Source of the DNA: Flavobacterium sp. 11
GTDB lineage: Bacteria; Bacteroidota; Bacteroidia; Flavobacteriales; Flavobacteriaceae
Direction of reading: 5' to 3'
Assembly: GCF_002754315.1 (NCBI RefSeq)
Contig: NZ_PEFE01000001.1
Span: 868,001 to 932,000, forward strand
Length of the DNA: 64,000 nucleotides
Shown: in pieces, positions 9,193 through 17,405 of the stretch
How positions within the stretch are numbered: position 1 is the stretch's first letter
Layout of the letters: each line of letters starts with the position of its first letter
The notes under the pieces: model-generated
The model's database searches: none
What the model saw: the letters and a program-made list of their open reading frames with translations, nothing else
Told to the model about the DNA's origin: nothing
Program-made: the position numbers and the translations under genes

Positions 9193-9306
9193 CCCTAGTC
9201 TCGATAACAGTGGGAATCCTTTTATTTGCATTGTTGTTCAGTGAATTTCATTTACAACGGATAACGGGAATAGCTTCTGATACTGAAACAAATTCAGCAC
9301 AAGAAT
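9193..9306 (-). repeat. 3'-end intergenic element, copy 1 (behind mntH-like gene)
   Basis: Read on the minus strand it begins next to the stop codon of the NRAMP gene with a CTGAA / TTCAG mini-hairpin, then TATCAGAAGCTATTCCCG, a variable middle, and ends GATTCCCACTGTTATCGAGAC. The same order of conserved blocks occurs at 21464-21555 and 28319-28442. This is the most diverged copy. Confidence 0.6.
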
Positions 9307-11178
9307 TTAATTTTTTACAATAAGTAACGGAATAGAAATTTTGTGGCGCAATTTATCAACCGTAGTTCCAAAGACTAAATCCTTGAATCCCGTATGACCG
9401 TGCGTTCCCATAACCAAAATGTCAAATTGTCCTTTATTTACAATCTCCGGAATCACTTTATTAGGCTCTCCAAATCCTAATTTAGTTTCAACTTTAAATC
9501 CTTTTTCGGCAAGCATAACTTTGTATTCCTCTAATAATTTTTCGTCGATTAAGGTTTCGTGATCATCAATATTTTCGCCGTAAATCATGGCTCCTACGGT
9601 TTCTACCACGTGAATCAAAGTGTATTTTGCTTCTATTCCGCCTAATTCAAAAGCGTTATTTAAAGCCACTTCATCGGCACTGGAGAAATCTACGGAGACT
9701 GCAATATTCTTTTTTGTGTAGCTTCCTGATTTAGAAAATCGCAGTTTTAAACTGTGTGGTGAATGATTTTGAATATCTATTTTGGCTTTGGCAATAAAAG
9801 GCTTGAACACAATATAAAGCAACAAAATCAAGAAACCTATCGCTAGGGGAACTACCGTTAACCATAACAAAAGTGGATTTTCGGAAGTTTCAAGCCAACC
9901 TGTTATTTCATCAAAAACCAATTTAGCATTTAATGAAACAATGATAGTTGCAATAATCCAAGAAGCGATTTGGGTCACTTTCCCAATATGAAATCCTTTC
10001 ATTTTTGATTTATCACTCACAAAATGAATCAACGGAATAATGGCAAAACCCAGTTGTAAACTCAAAATAACCTGACTCAAAATCAGTAATTTTCCTGTGA
10101 CACTTTCCCCGTATATCGTAATTACAATAACCGCAGGAACTATAGCGATTAATCGCGTGATGATTCTTCGAACCCAAGGCTGAATGCGCAAATTAAGATA
10201 GCCTTCCATCACAATTTGTCCGGCAAGAGTTCCTGTAATTGTAGAACTTTGTCCGGCAGCAATCAACGCAACCGCAAATAATATAGGTGCAAATTTGCTT
10301 CCTAAAAGCGGCTCCAAAAAGCGATGGGCATCTTGAATCTCGGCCACTTCAAACATTCCGTTTTTATAAAATGTGGCTGCAGCCAATATCAAAATTGCGG
10401 CATTCACTAAAAAAGCTAAGTTTAATGCAATCGTAGAATCAATAAAATTATATTTTAAAGCCTGCTTAATTCCTGCAGTTGTTCTTTCGAATTTTCTGGT
10501 TTGCACCAATGAGGAATGCAAGTATAAGTTGTGTGGCATAACCGTAGCTCCAATAATTCCGATAGCAATATACAATGCCGCTTCATTAGGCATCGAAGGA
10601 ATTAACCCGAACAACACTTTATCCAGTTCCGGCTGGGCAAATATCATTTCAAAAATGAAGGAAAATCCAATGATAGCGACCAATACAATGATAAAAGCTT
10701 CCATTTTACGGATACCTTTATTGATTAAGAATAACAACAAAAAAGTATCTAAAACCGTAATTAACACGCCTTCAATCAACGGAATGTCAAACAATAAATT
10801 GATACCAATTGCCATTCCCAAAACCTCGGCGAGATCACAGGCAGCGATAGCAATTTCAGCAAGGAAGTACAATATATAATTGATAAATGGCGAATAGGTT
10901 TCTCTGGAGGCTTGCGCCAAATCACGTTGGGTAACAATCCCCAGTCGGGCACTCAAGCTTTGCAACAACAGAGCCATAATATTACTCATCAATAAAACCC
11001 AAAGTAAGGCATAACCAAACTGGCTTCCTCCAGCAATGTCTGTCGCCCAGTTTCCCGGATCCATATAACCAACACTAATTAAATAAGCCGGACCAAAAAA
11101 AGCAAGGATTTTTCGGAATACTGATTTTTTGTTTTGTGTGGAAACCGATTGGTTTACTTCTTCTAAAGATTTAGCCAT
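9307..11178 (-). CDS. mntH: NRAMP divalent metal transporter fused to a C-terminal UspA domain
   Basis: An inner membrane proton-coupled importer of Mn2+/Fe2+-type metals. The NRAMP part (about 1-470) shows DPGNW at 40-44 in the first core helix and MPHN at 214-217 in helix 6, the residues that bind the metal. After a short linker, residues about 485-623 form a universal stress protein domain ending in GTHGHTGFKDLVFGTTVDKL, close to the ATP-binding G-x2-G-x9-G(S/T) pattern. Plain MntH proteins are about 410-450 aa, so the Usp domain is an addition that could gate transport by nucleotide or stress. It is divergent from a TonB receptor gene, with overlapping promoters, and a DtxR/MntR-type gene lies downstream on the same strand. 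Confidence 0.93.
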   Translation of the reverse strand: MAKSLEEVNQSVSTQNKKSVFRKILAFFGPAYLISVGYMDPGNWATDIAGGSQFGYALLWVLLMSNIMALLLQSLSARLGIVTQRDLAQASRETYSPFINYILYFLAEIAIAACDLAEVLGMAIGINLLFDIPLIEGVLITVLDTFLLLFLINKGIRKMEAFIIVLVAIIGFSFIFEMIFAQPELDKVLFGLIPSMPNEAALYIAIGIIGATVMPHNLYLHSSLVQTRKFERTTAGIKQALKYNFIDSTIALNLAFLVNAAILILAAATFYKNGMFEVAEIQDAHRFLEPLLGSKFAPILFAVALIAAGQSSTITGTLAGQIVMEGYLNLRIQPWVRRIITRLIAIVPAVIVITIYGESVTGKLLILSQVILSLQLGFAIIPLIHFVSDKSKMKGFHIGKVTQIASWIIATIIVSLNAKLVFDEITGWLETSENPLLLWLTVVPLAIGFLILLLYIVFKPFIAKAKIDIQNHSPHSLKLRFSKSGSYTKKNIAVSVDFSSADEVALNNAFELGGIEAKYTLIHVVETVGAMIYGENIDDHETLIDEKLLEEYKVMLAEKGFKVETKLGFGEPNKVIPEIVNKGQFDILVMGTHGHTGFKDLVFGTTVDKLRHKISIPLLIVKN

Positions 11179-11196
11179 GATATTAAGTTATTGATA

Positions 11197-11226
11197 CAAA
11201 TGTAATTAAAAAATTTGTTTTGCAAA
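11197..11226 (-). promoter_or_regulatory. Promoter for the NRAMP gene
   Basis: On the minus strand TTTG (11226-11223), an 18-bp spacer and TACATTTG (11204-11197) match the Bacteroidota -33/-7 pattern TTTG / TAnnTTTG. The -7 box ends 19 bp before the start codon. It overlaps the divergent promoter of the TonB receptor. Confidence 0.6.
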
Positions 11227-11244
11227 ATATAATTTTTAGCTTTG
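11214..11244 (+). promoter_or_regulatory. Promoter for the second TonB receptor gene
   Basis: TTTG (11214-11217), a 19-bp spacer and TAGCTTTG (11237-11244) match the Bacteroidota -33/-7 consensus. A perfect 10-bp palindrome TTTTGCAAAA (11218-11227) sits inside the spacer and also covers the -33 box of the divergent promoter. The position of this promoter shows that the TTG at 11242 cannot be the receptor's start codon. Confidence 0.65.
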
Positions 11245-11265
11245 CCTAAATTTAATTTAAGTACA

Positions 11266-13542
11266 GTGAAAAATTTATATATATTGTCCATTATTCTGAT
11301 GTTTAACTTTGGCTACAGCCAAGAAAAAACAAGCCTTTCGGGATTTGCTTCATCAGAGAAAAAAGGGGTTTCGGATGCCCGTATTTTTTTAATTGGAACA
11401 AAATACGCCACCCAAACGGATAGTTTAGGAAACTACAGCATCGAAAATATTGCTGAAGGAAATTATAGAATTCAGATTACGGCAAGCGGTTTTCAAACTT
11501 TAAAAAAGAACATAACGGTCAAAATTAATGAGAACAACATTTTGGATTTTGAACTTTCAAGTACCGAAAACCAACTCAATGAAGTCGTTGTTTCGGGAAC
11601 TTTAAAAGCAGTAAAAAGATTAGAAAGTGCTGTTCCAGTCGAGGTTTTTTCTCCAATATTTTTCAAAAAAAACCCAACAGCCAGTATTTATGAAGCCTTA
11701 CAGAATGTAAACGGCGTACGTCCGCAACTTAATTGTGGGGTTTGTAATACAGGCGACATCCACATCAACGGACTGGAAGGTCCGTATACTTTGGTTCTGA
11801 TAGACGGAATGCCCATCGTGAGCAGTTTATCCACAGTGTATGGATTATCCGGAATTCCAAACTCATTGGTGGAACGAATTGAAATCGTAAAAGGTCCCGC
11901 TTCTTCTTTATATGGCAGTGAAGCCGTGGGCGGTTTAATCAATATCATTACTAAAAATCCAACAAACGCTCCCCTATTTTCCGCCGATGTATTTTCTACT
12001 TCTTGGTTGGAAACTAATGTTGATTTAGGAGTAAAACTCAATGTTGGTAAAAAAGCAACCGCACTTTTAGGATTAAATTATTTCAGATACAATCAAAAAA
12101 TAGATAACGATAACGACAATTTTACCGATGTTACTCTTTCTGACCGAATTTCTCTTTTTCAAAAATGGACTTTCGACAGAAAAGAAAATCGATTGTTCAC
12201 CATTGCGGCGCGTGGTGTTTATGAGGACCGTTTTGGTGGCGATGTGCGTTGGGAGAAAAAATACCGAGGCGGTGACGAAATTTACGGCGAAAGCATTTAT
12301 ACCAAACGTGCAGAATTGATTGGAAGTTACCAACTGCCGTTTCAGGAAAAACTGATGCTTTCCTTTTCAGGAAATGTACATTTTCAAGACAGTCGCTACG
12401 GCACAACGAGTTATATTGCCAATCAAAAAATTGGTTTTCTACAATTGACTTGGGATAAAAAAATAGGAAAAAATGATTTGCTTACCGGAATTGCCACCCG
12501 ATACAATTATTACGATGATAATACGCCAGCAACTTCAAAACTGGGAAATAACAACCCAGAAAAAACGTGGCTACCGGGAATTTTTGTTCAAGACGAAATT
12601 ACATTCACTGAAAAACACAAGCTGTTACTGGGAATGCGTTACGATTACAACTCGTTTCACGGAAGCATCTTAACGCCAAGAATTGCTTATAAATGGAAAT
12701 TGGACGATAACAACATCATTCGTTTGAATGCCGGAACAGGTTTTAGAGTGGTGAATTTATTTACCGAAGATCACGCTGCTTTGACCGGCGCTCGTGAAAT
12801 TGTCATCGCAAATAACCTGAAACCGGAACAATCCATAAATGCCAATTTGAATTATATCAAGAAAATAAATTTCGATAACGGAACTTTTATCGGCATTGAA
12901 ACTTCCTTTTTCCATACCCGATTCAGTAATAAAATTGTTTCGGATTATGATACTGATCCAAATCAAATCATTTATGACAACATCAACGGTTATGCGATAA
13001 GCCAAGGAATCAGTACGAACATCGATTTCAATTTTCCGAATGGATTAAAAATCATCACTGGCGCTTCCTTGCTAGACAATAAAAATGTTGAAAATGGCCG
13101 AAAAGAAACCCCTTTTCTAACCGAGAAATTCACAGCAACCTGGAGCATTTCGTATAAATTTCAAGCTATTGATTTGAATGTAGATTATACCGGAAATGTG
13201 TACAGCCCGATGCAATTGCCTCTTTTAAGCGCTTTGGATCCTCGTGCTCCGGAATCGCCATGGTACAGTTTGCAAAACATTCAATTCACCTATTCTGGCT
13301 TGAAAAACTTTGAGTTCTATGCTGGAATTAAAAACCTATTGAACTTTTTGCCTAAACAAAATAACCCATTTTTAATTGCAAGAACCAATGATCCTTTTGA
13401 TAAAAATGTAACATACGATACGAACGGACAAGTATTGGCAACACCTGAAAATCCCTATGGATTAACGTTTGATACGACTTATGTCTATGGACCGAACCAA
13501 GGAATCAGAAGCTTTTTCGGACTTCGCTATACCTTAAGATAA
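11266..13542 (+). CDS. TonB-dependent receptor with a CGVC plug motif, metal or chelate uptake likely
   Basis: An outer membrane receptor of 758 aa. I use GTG 11266 because it opens the signal peptide (MKNLYILSIILMFNFGYSQ) and the upstream TTG 11242 lies in the -7 box. Order: signal peptide 1-19, carboxypeptidase-regulatory-like domain about 22-105, plug about 115-235 (VERIEIVKGPASSLYGSEAV), then the barrel ending FFGLRYTLR. The plug holds the cysteine pair NCGVCN (C157, C160) before HINGLEGPYTLVLIDG, unusual for a surface-exposed plug. The gene ends in TAATG, sharing a base with the start of a thioredoxin-like gene, and it is divergent from the NRAMP gene. A metal or thiol-sensitive ligand is an inference from this context. 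Confidence 0.9.
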   Translation: MKNLYILSIILMFNFGYSQEKTSLSGFASSEKKGVSDARIFLIGTKYATQTDSLGNYSIENIAEGNYRIQITASGFQTLKKNITVKINENNILDFELSSTENQLNEVVVSGTLKAVKRLESAVPVEVFSPIFFKKNPTASIYEALQNVNGVRPQLNCGVCNTGDIHINGLEGPYTLVLIDGMPIVSSLSTVYGLSGIPNSLVERIEIVKGPASSLYGSEAVGGLINIITKNPTNAPLFSADVFSTSWLETNVDLGVKLNVGKKATALLGLNYFRYNQKIDNDNDNFTDVTLSDRISLFQKWTFDRKENRLFTIAARGVYEDRFGGDVRWEKKYRGGDEIYGESIYTKRAELIGSYQLPFQEKLMLSFSGNVHFQDSRYGTTSYIANQKIGFLQLTWDKKIGKNDLLTGIATRYNYYDDNTPATSKLGNNNPEKTWLPGIFVQDEITFTEKHKLLLGMRYDYNSFHGSILTPRIAYKWKLDDNNIIRLNAGTGFRVVNLFTEDHAALTGAREIVIANNLKPEQSINANLNYIKKINFDNGTFIGIETSFFHTRFSNKIVSDYDTDPNQIIYDNINGYAISQGISTNIDFNFPNGLKIITGASLLDNKNVENGRKETPFLTEKFTATWSISYKFQAIDLNVDYTGNVYSPMQLPLLSALDPRAPESPWYSLQNIQFTYSGLKNFEFYAGIKNLLNFLPKQNNPFLIARTNDPFDKNVTYDTNGQVLATPENPYGLTFDTTYVYGPNQGIRSFFGLRYTLR

Positions 13543-14009
13543 TGAAAAAGAATCTTTATTTACTGTTGCTTTTATGCTGTGTGATTCCTGCTGGATTCGC
13601 GCAGCTGCATTCGGTTGCATTCGAAGAAATCGAAAGTTTACAACGTATCGAAAAGAGAAAAACGATAGTTTTCATTCAAACCGATTGGTGCCAATTTTGC
13701 CATGCGATGAAAAACACCACTTTCAAAAACGAGGAAATCATCAAAGAACTCAACAACACTTTTTATTTTGTTGATTTCAATGCCGAAGAAAAACGAGCGG
13801 TAGTTTTCAATAAAACCACTTTTCAATTCAAACCCACAGGAAACAACTCTGGAACGCACGAACTGGCGATTGCTTTAGGAACAATAAATAAGCAACTTAA
13901 TTTTCCCGTTTTATGTATTTTGAACAGTGAAAACGAGATTATTTTTCAGCACAGCGGGTACTTAAAACCAAAAGAATTAAAGCTGATTTTAGCCAAACTA
14001 AAAGAATAA
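13542..14009 (+). CDS. Exported thioredoxin-like protein (WCQFC)
   Basis: A 155-aa protein with a signal peptide at about 1-20 and a thioredoxin fold whose active site is DWCQFCHAM (C50, C53). The fold continues with the FPVLCILN strand carrying the cis-proline position. The long strand order and the CHAM ending resemble the thioredoxin_7/DUF255-like group rather than classical TrxA. Its ATG overlaps the stop codon of the TonB receptor (TAATG), so the two are translationally coupled. Being periplasmic, it could keep the receptor's CGVC plug cysteines or its cargo reduced; that role is inferred only from context. Confidence 0.85.
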   Translation: MKKNLYLLLLLCCVIPAGFAQLHSVAFEEIESLQRIEKRKTIVFIQTDWCQFCHAMKNTTFKNEEIIKELNNTFYFVDFNAEEKRAVVFNKTTFQFKPTGNNSGTHELAIALGTINKQLNFPVLCILNSENEIIFQHSGYLKPKELKLILAKLKE

Positions 14010-14030
14010 AATTGTCTATTTTTGGGGGAA

Positions 14031-15197
14031 ATGTCAAATTCTCAAATGAAACACTACGATTATATTTTTACCGGCGCAGGATTATCGGCTTTGATGACCG
14101 TGTACAAAATGGTGCAATCCGGAAAATTTAAGAATACAAGTATTTTGTTATTGGATGAAAATACTAAAAAAACCAACGACAGAACGTGGTGTTTTTGGAA
14201 AACCAACGATTCGGTTTGGGAAAAATCTATTTCCAAGAAATGGGACTCGGCTTTGTTTGCCAATGAAAACTTTCGCAGGGATTTAGACTTGCAACCGTAC
14301 GACTACAATATGGTGAAAGGACTGGATTTTTACACTCAAGTATTTGATTTGCTTTCGAAACAAGAAAATATCACTTTCCTTCCCCACAAAGTATTGGAAA
14401 TTGAAGAATCCGAAACTATAATTTTGGTACAAACCGAAAGTGAATCCTTTTCCTGCTCGAAATTATTCAACAGTATTTACAACAATCACAAAGCAGAAAG
14501 TCAGGCGAAATATCCTGTTTTACAACAGCATTTTATTGGTTGGTTTATCAGAAGCGAGCAGCCTGTTTTCAATTCCGAGCAAGCAACTTTCATGGATTTT
14601 TCGGTGGAACAAAAAGGAAACACCCGTTTTATGTATGTGTTACCCACATCAAAAACTGAAGCTTTACTGGAATACACTTTGTTCTCGCACCAGCATTTAA
14701 AAACTGAGGAATACGAAAACGAAATCCAGCAATACATCGAAAAACTTGGAATTACGAACTATGAAATCGTCGAAAAAGAGCAAGGCAGTATTCCTATGAC
14801 GTGTTATCCTTTTTGGAAATCGAATACTAAAAACGTACTAAACATAGGGACTTCCGGTGGTTGGACGAAAGCCAGTACGGGTTATACTTTCAAAAATTCT
14901 GATAAAAAATCAAGTGAATTAGTTGCGTTTCTGCAAAGGGAAACCGACTTCACCAAATTTCATAAAAGAACCAAATTCTGGTTTTACGATTTGCTTTTGT
15001 TAGACATTTTGGATCGAAAAAACGAATTGGGTTCCCACATTTTTTCTTCGATGTTCAAAAAAGGAAATCCAAGTTTGATTTTTAAATTCTTAGACGAGGA
15101 AACCTCTTTTATTGAAGACATTCAGGTGATTTTAAAATGTCCAAAAATGCTATTTATTAAAGCCCTGTTTCATGTTGGTTTCAAAACAATGAAATAA
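14031..15197 (+). CDS. crtY: Lycopene beta-cyclase
   Basis: A flavoprotein-type cyclase that closes the ends of lycopene to beta-carotene, on the way to the yellow carotenoids typical of flavobacteria. The N-terminus has the dinucleotide-binding strand (YIFTGAGLSALMTV). The cyclase signatures DRTWCFW, GWFIRSE with FMDF, IPMTCYPFW and GGWTKASTGYTF are all present in the right order. I start it at ATG 14031 (388 aa); ATG 14046, directly before the flavin strand, is also possible, and a TTG at 14022 is unlikely. It stands alone, 21 bp behind the thioredoxin-like gene, with no other crt gene in the window. Confidence 0.92.
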   Translation: MSNSQMKHYDYIFTGAGLSALMTVYKMVQSGKFKNTSILLLDENTKKTNDRTWCFWKTNDSVWEKSISKKWDSALFANENFRRDLDLQPYDYNMVKGLDFYTQVFDLLSKQENITFLPHKVLEIEESETIILVQTESESFSCSKLFNSIYNNHKAESQAKYPVLQQHFIGWFIRSEQPVFNSEQATFMDFSVEQKGNTRFMYVLPTSKTEALLEYTLFSHQHLKTEEYENEIQQYIEKLGITNYEIVEKEQGSIPMTCYPFWKSNTKNVLNIGTSGGWTKASTGYTFKNSDKKSSELVAFLQRETDFTKFHKRTKFWFYDLLLLDILDRKNELGSHIFSSMFKKGNPSLIFKFLDEETSFIEDIQVILKCPKMLFIKALFHVGFKTMK

Positions 15198-15254
15198 CAA
15201 TCAAACTATAACAAAACTTTATAATTGAACTCCAATTCTTGATTGTAAACTTTG

Positions 15255-15262
15255 TAACTTTG
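15255..15262 (+). promoter_or_regulatory. -7 box upstream of the bacilliredoxin gene
   Basis: TAACTTTG fits TAnnTTTG, 37 bp ahead of the start codon. No TTTG lies at the right distance upstream, so this is only a partial promoter match. Confidence 0.4.
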
Positions 15263-15299
15263 CAACTAGAATTTATTATTGATTTAAAATAAAAAAGAT

Positions 15300-15710
15300 A
15301 TGTATCCAGAAGAAATGGTAAAACCAATGCAAGCGGAATTAACAGCTGCAGGTTTTCAAGATTTACATAGTGCTGAAGCGGTAGAAAACGCAATGAAATT
15401 AGAAGGAACAACGCTTGTAGTTGTAAATTCGGTTTGTGGTTGTGCTGCTAGAAATGCACGTCCGGGAGCAAAAATGAGTTTAGATGGCGCTAAAAAACCA
15501 GACCATTTAATCACTGTTTTTGCAGGAGTTGACAAAGATGCAGTTGATGCTGCAAGACAACACATGTTCCCTTTTCCTCCATCATCACCAAGTATGGCTT
15601 TGTTCAAAAACGGAGAATTAGTGCACATGCTAGAGCGTCACCACATTGAAGGTCGCCCAGCAGAACTAATTGCTGAAAACTTAAAAGACGCTTTCAACGA
15701 GTATTGCTAA
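15300..15710 (+). CDS. Bacilliredoxin-family disulfide reductase (BrxA/BrxB type)
   Basis: A 136-aa cytoplasmic protein of the YphP/YqiW family, thioredoxin fold with the CGC active site (C46 and C48 in NSVCGCAARNARPG) and the conserved tail region SPSMALFKNGELVHMLERHHIEG. In Bacillus these proteins remove bacillithiol from protein thiols. Some Bacteroidota carry bacillithiol synthesis genes, so the same role is possible here, but none are in the window. The last residue is also a cysteine. It is a single-gene unit: its own -7 box in front and a strong terminator behind. Confidence 0.92.
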   Translation: MYPEEMVKPMQAELTAAGFQDLHSAEAVENAMKLEGTTLVVVNSVCGCAARNARPGAKMSLDGAKKPDHLITVFAGVDKDAVDAARQHMFPFPPSSPSMALFKNGELVHMLERHHIEGRPAELIAENLKDAFNEYC

Positions 15711-15732
15711 AATTTACATTTTAGAATGTATT

Positions 15733-15770
15733 AACCCTTTCAGAGTTTAGAATTCTGAAAGGGTTTTTTT
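15733..15770 (+). terminator. Rho-independent terminator of the bacilliredoxin gene
   Basis: A perfect 12-bp stem, AACCCTTTCAGA at 15733-15744 with TCTGAAAGGGTT at 15754-15765, is followed by a run of T to 15770. Confidence 0.9.
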
Positions 15771-15780
15771 ATGTATAAAC

Positions 15781-15814
15781 TTTGTGAACATTGTGGTTAA
15801 ATTATTTACTTTTG
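15781..15814 (+). promoter_or_regulatory. Candidate promoter of trhO
   Basis: TTTG at 15781-15784 and TACTTTTG at 15807-15814, separated by 22 bp, which is slightly long for the Bacteroidota pattern. The -7 box ends 37 bp before the start codon. Confidence 0.45.
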
Positions 15815-15851
15815 CAAAAAATATATTTCTCAACTTAAAACTGTTTATAGC

Positions 15852-17219
15852 ATGCAACTGTATAACACATTAAGCGCAGAGGAAAGAGCCATCATGATTG
15901 ATGATGCCGGAAAACAACGTCTTACGCTGTCTTTCTATGCTTATGCGCAAATCTCAAATCCAACACAATTTCGTAACGAATTATTTCTGGCATGGAACTC
16001 TCTTGAAGTTCTGGGCAGAATTTATGTCGCCAGTGAGGGAATTAACGCCCAATTATCATTGCCTGCCGATAATTTCTATGCGTTCAAAGATTCGATTGAA
16101 GTCTATGATTTCATGAAAGGAATCCGTTTGAATATTGCCGTAGAACAAGACGATCACTCGTTCCTGAAACTGACGGTAAAAGTGCGCGACAAGATTGTGG
16201 CTGATGGTTTGGTTGATGAGACTTTTGATGTGACGAATATTGGAATTCACCTAAAAGCCAAGGAATTCAATGAACTTTTGGAAGATCCAAACACCATTGT
16301 GGTCGATATGCGAAATCATTACGAAAGTGAAATTGGACATTTTACCAAAGCCATAAAACCAGATGTTGATACTTTTCGAGAATCATTACCCATTATCGAA
16401 GAGCAACTTTCTGAACACAAACAAGACAAAAAACTATTGATGTATTGCACCGGAGGAATTCGTTGCGAGAAAGCCAGTGCTTATTTCAAACACAAAGGTT
16501 TTGAAAACGTGTACCAACTGGAAGGCGGAATTATTGAATACACGCGTCAGGTAAAAGCCGAAGGATTAGAAAGTAAATTCATTGGAAAAAACTTTGTATT
16601 TGATCACCGCTTGGGCGAAAGAATCACGGACGATATTGTTTCCCAATGCCATCAATGTGGCGAACCTTGTGACGTGCATACGAATTGCGTGAACGAAGGC
16701 TGTCATTTACTTTTTATCCAATGTGACTCTTGCAAGGAAAAAATGGAAGGTTGCTGTTCTGCTGAATGTGTAACTGTCATTCACATGCCGGAAGAAGAAC
16801 AAAAAGCCATTCGAAGAGGAATTAAAAACGGAAATAAGATTTTCAAAAAAGGAAAATCAGACGTTTTGACTTTCAAAAACAACGAAGAAACGCACGGTGT
16901 TTTTGTTGCAGAAAAACCATCCCGAAGCGCCGGGACTGCCATCAAAAAAGAACCTAAAGTTAAGAAAGTCTATATCGGAAAAGGAACGCATTTTTTTCCA
17001 AAACCAAGTATTGGTCAGTTTTTAATTGAAGAAAACGAAATCAAAATTGGCGATACCATTTTAATAAAAGGTTCCACAACTGGAGAACAAAAAGTAGTAA
17101 TCGAAGAAATGCTTGTTAACGATTTAGCACAAGAAAAAGCAGTTTCTGGAGACACTTGTACATTCAAATTGCCATTCCGAATCCGATTATCTGATAAACT
17201 ATACAAAATTATAGATTAA
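15852..17219 (+). CDS. trhO: tRNA uridine-34 hydroxylase TrhO with an extra C-terminal beta domain
   Basis: A cytoplasmic rhodanese-family enzyme that uses oxygen to make 5-hydroxyuridine at position 34 of tRNAs. Residues about 1-120 are the N-terminal acylphosphatase-like part ([15 protein letters not shown]), about 130-240 the rhodanese domain with CTGGIRCEK (C199, C205), and about 265-310 a cysteine-rich segment ([19 protein letters not shown]). The family usually ends near residue 350; here a basic linker leads to a further domain at about 370-455 ([32 protein letters not shown]). That part looks like the EF-Tu domain-2-like barrel also attached to U32 peptidases, a group that includes TrhP, the alternative enzyme for the same modification. 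The gene has its own terminator. Confidence 0.93.
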   Translation: MQLYNTLSAEERAIMIDDAGKQRLTLSFYAYAQISNPTQFRNELFLAWNSLEVLGRIYVASEGINAQLSLPADNFYAFKDSIEVYDFMKGIRLNIAVEQDDHSFLKLTVKVRDKIVADGLVDETFDVTNIGIHLKAKEFNELLEDPNTIVVDMRNHYESEIGHFTKAIKPDVDTFRESLPIIEEQLSEHKQDKKLLMYCTGGIRCEKASAYFKHKGFENVYQLEGGIIEYTRQVKAEGLESKFIGKNFVFDHRLGERITDDIVSQCHQCGEPCDVHTNCVNEGCHLLFIQCDSCKEKMEGCCSAECVTVIHMPEEEQKAIRRGIKNGNKIFKKGKSDVLTFKNNEETHGVFVAEKPSRSAGTAIKKEPKVKKVYIGKGTHFFPKPSIGQFLIEENEIKIGDTILIKGSTTGEQKVVIEEMLVNDLAQEKAVSGDTCTFKLPFRIRLSDKLYKIID

Positions 17220-17246
17220 ATATTTAGGATAAAATCCTATGAAATT

Positions 17247-17281
17247 AACCCATTACAATTTGATTTGTAATGGGTTTTTTT
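17247..17281 (+). terminator. Rho-independent terminator of trhO
   Basis: A perfect 12-bp stem, AACCCATTACAA at 17247-17258 with TTGTAATGGGTT at 17265-17276, followed by T to 17281. Confidence 0.9.
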
Positions 17282-17316
17282 ATTAAAAATTTATGATTTA
17301 TTGGCGCAAATAGGCA

Positions 17317-17348
17317 TTGTTCCATAAAATTAAAAAATACTATCTTTA
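17317..17348 (+). promoter_or_regulatory. Candidate promoter of the ricT-gldH-PBP1A unit
   Basis: TTG at 17317-17319, 21 bp, then TATCTTTA at 17341-17348, a near match to TAnnTTTG, 57 bp ahead of the ricT start codon. Confidence 0.4.
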
Positions 17349-17405
17349 CACATTAAACGTTTTAAGAACTTAAGTTGTGCTCGTCGCAACACTACATATA
17401 AGATT

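Noticed and set aside
10373..10879. 168-codon forward frame inside the NRAMP gene
   Set aside because: It is the complement of a long membrane protein gene with clear family motifs; such shadows are common opposite hydrophobic coding sequence.
11242..11265. TTG 11242 as start of the second TonB receptor
   Set aside because: It lies inside the -7 box of a well-matched promoter, and the signal peptide begins at GTG 11266.
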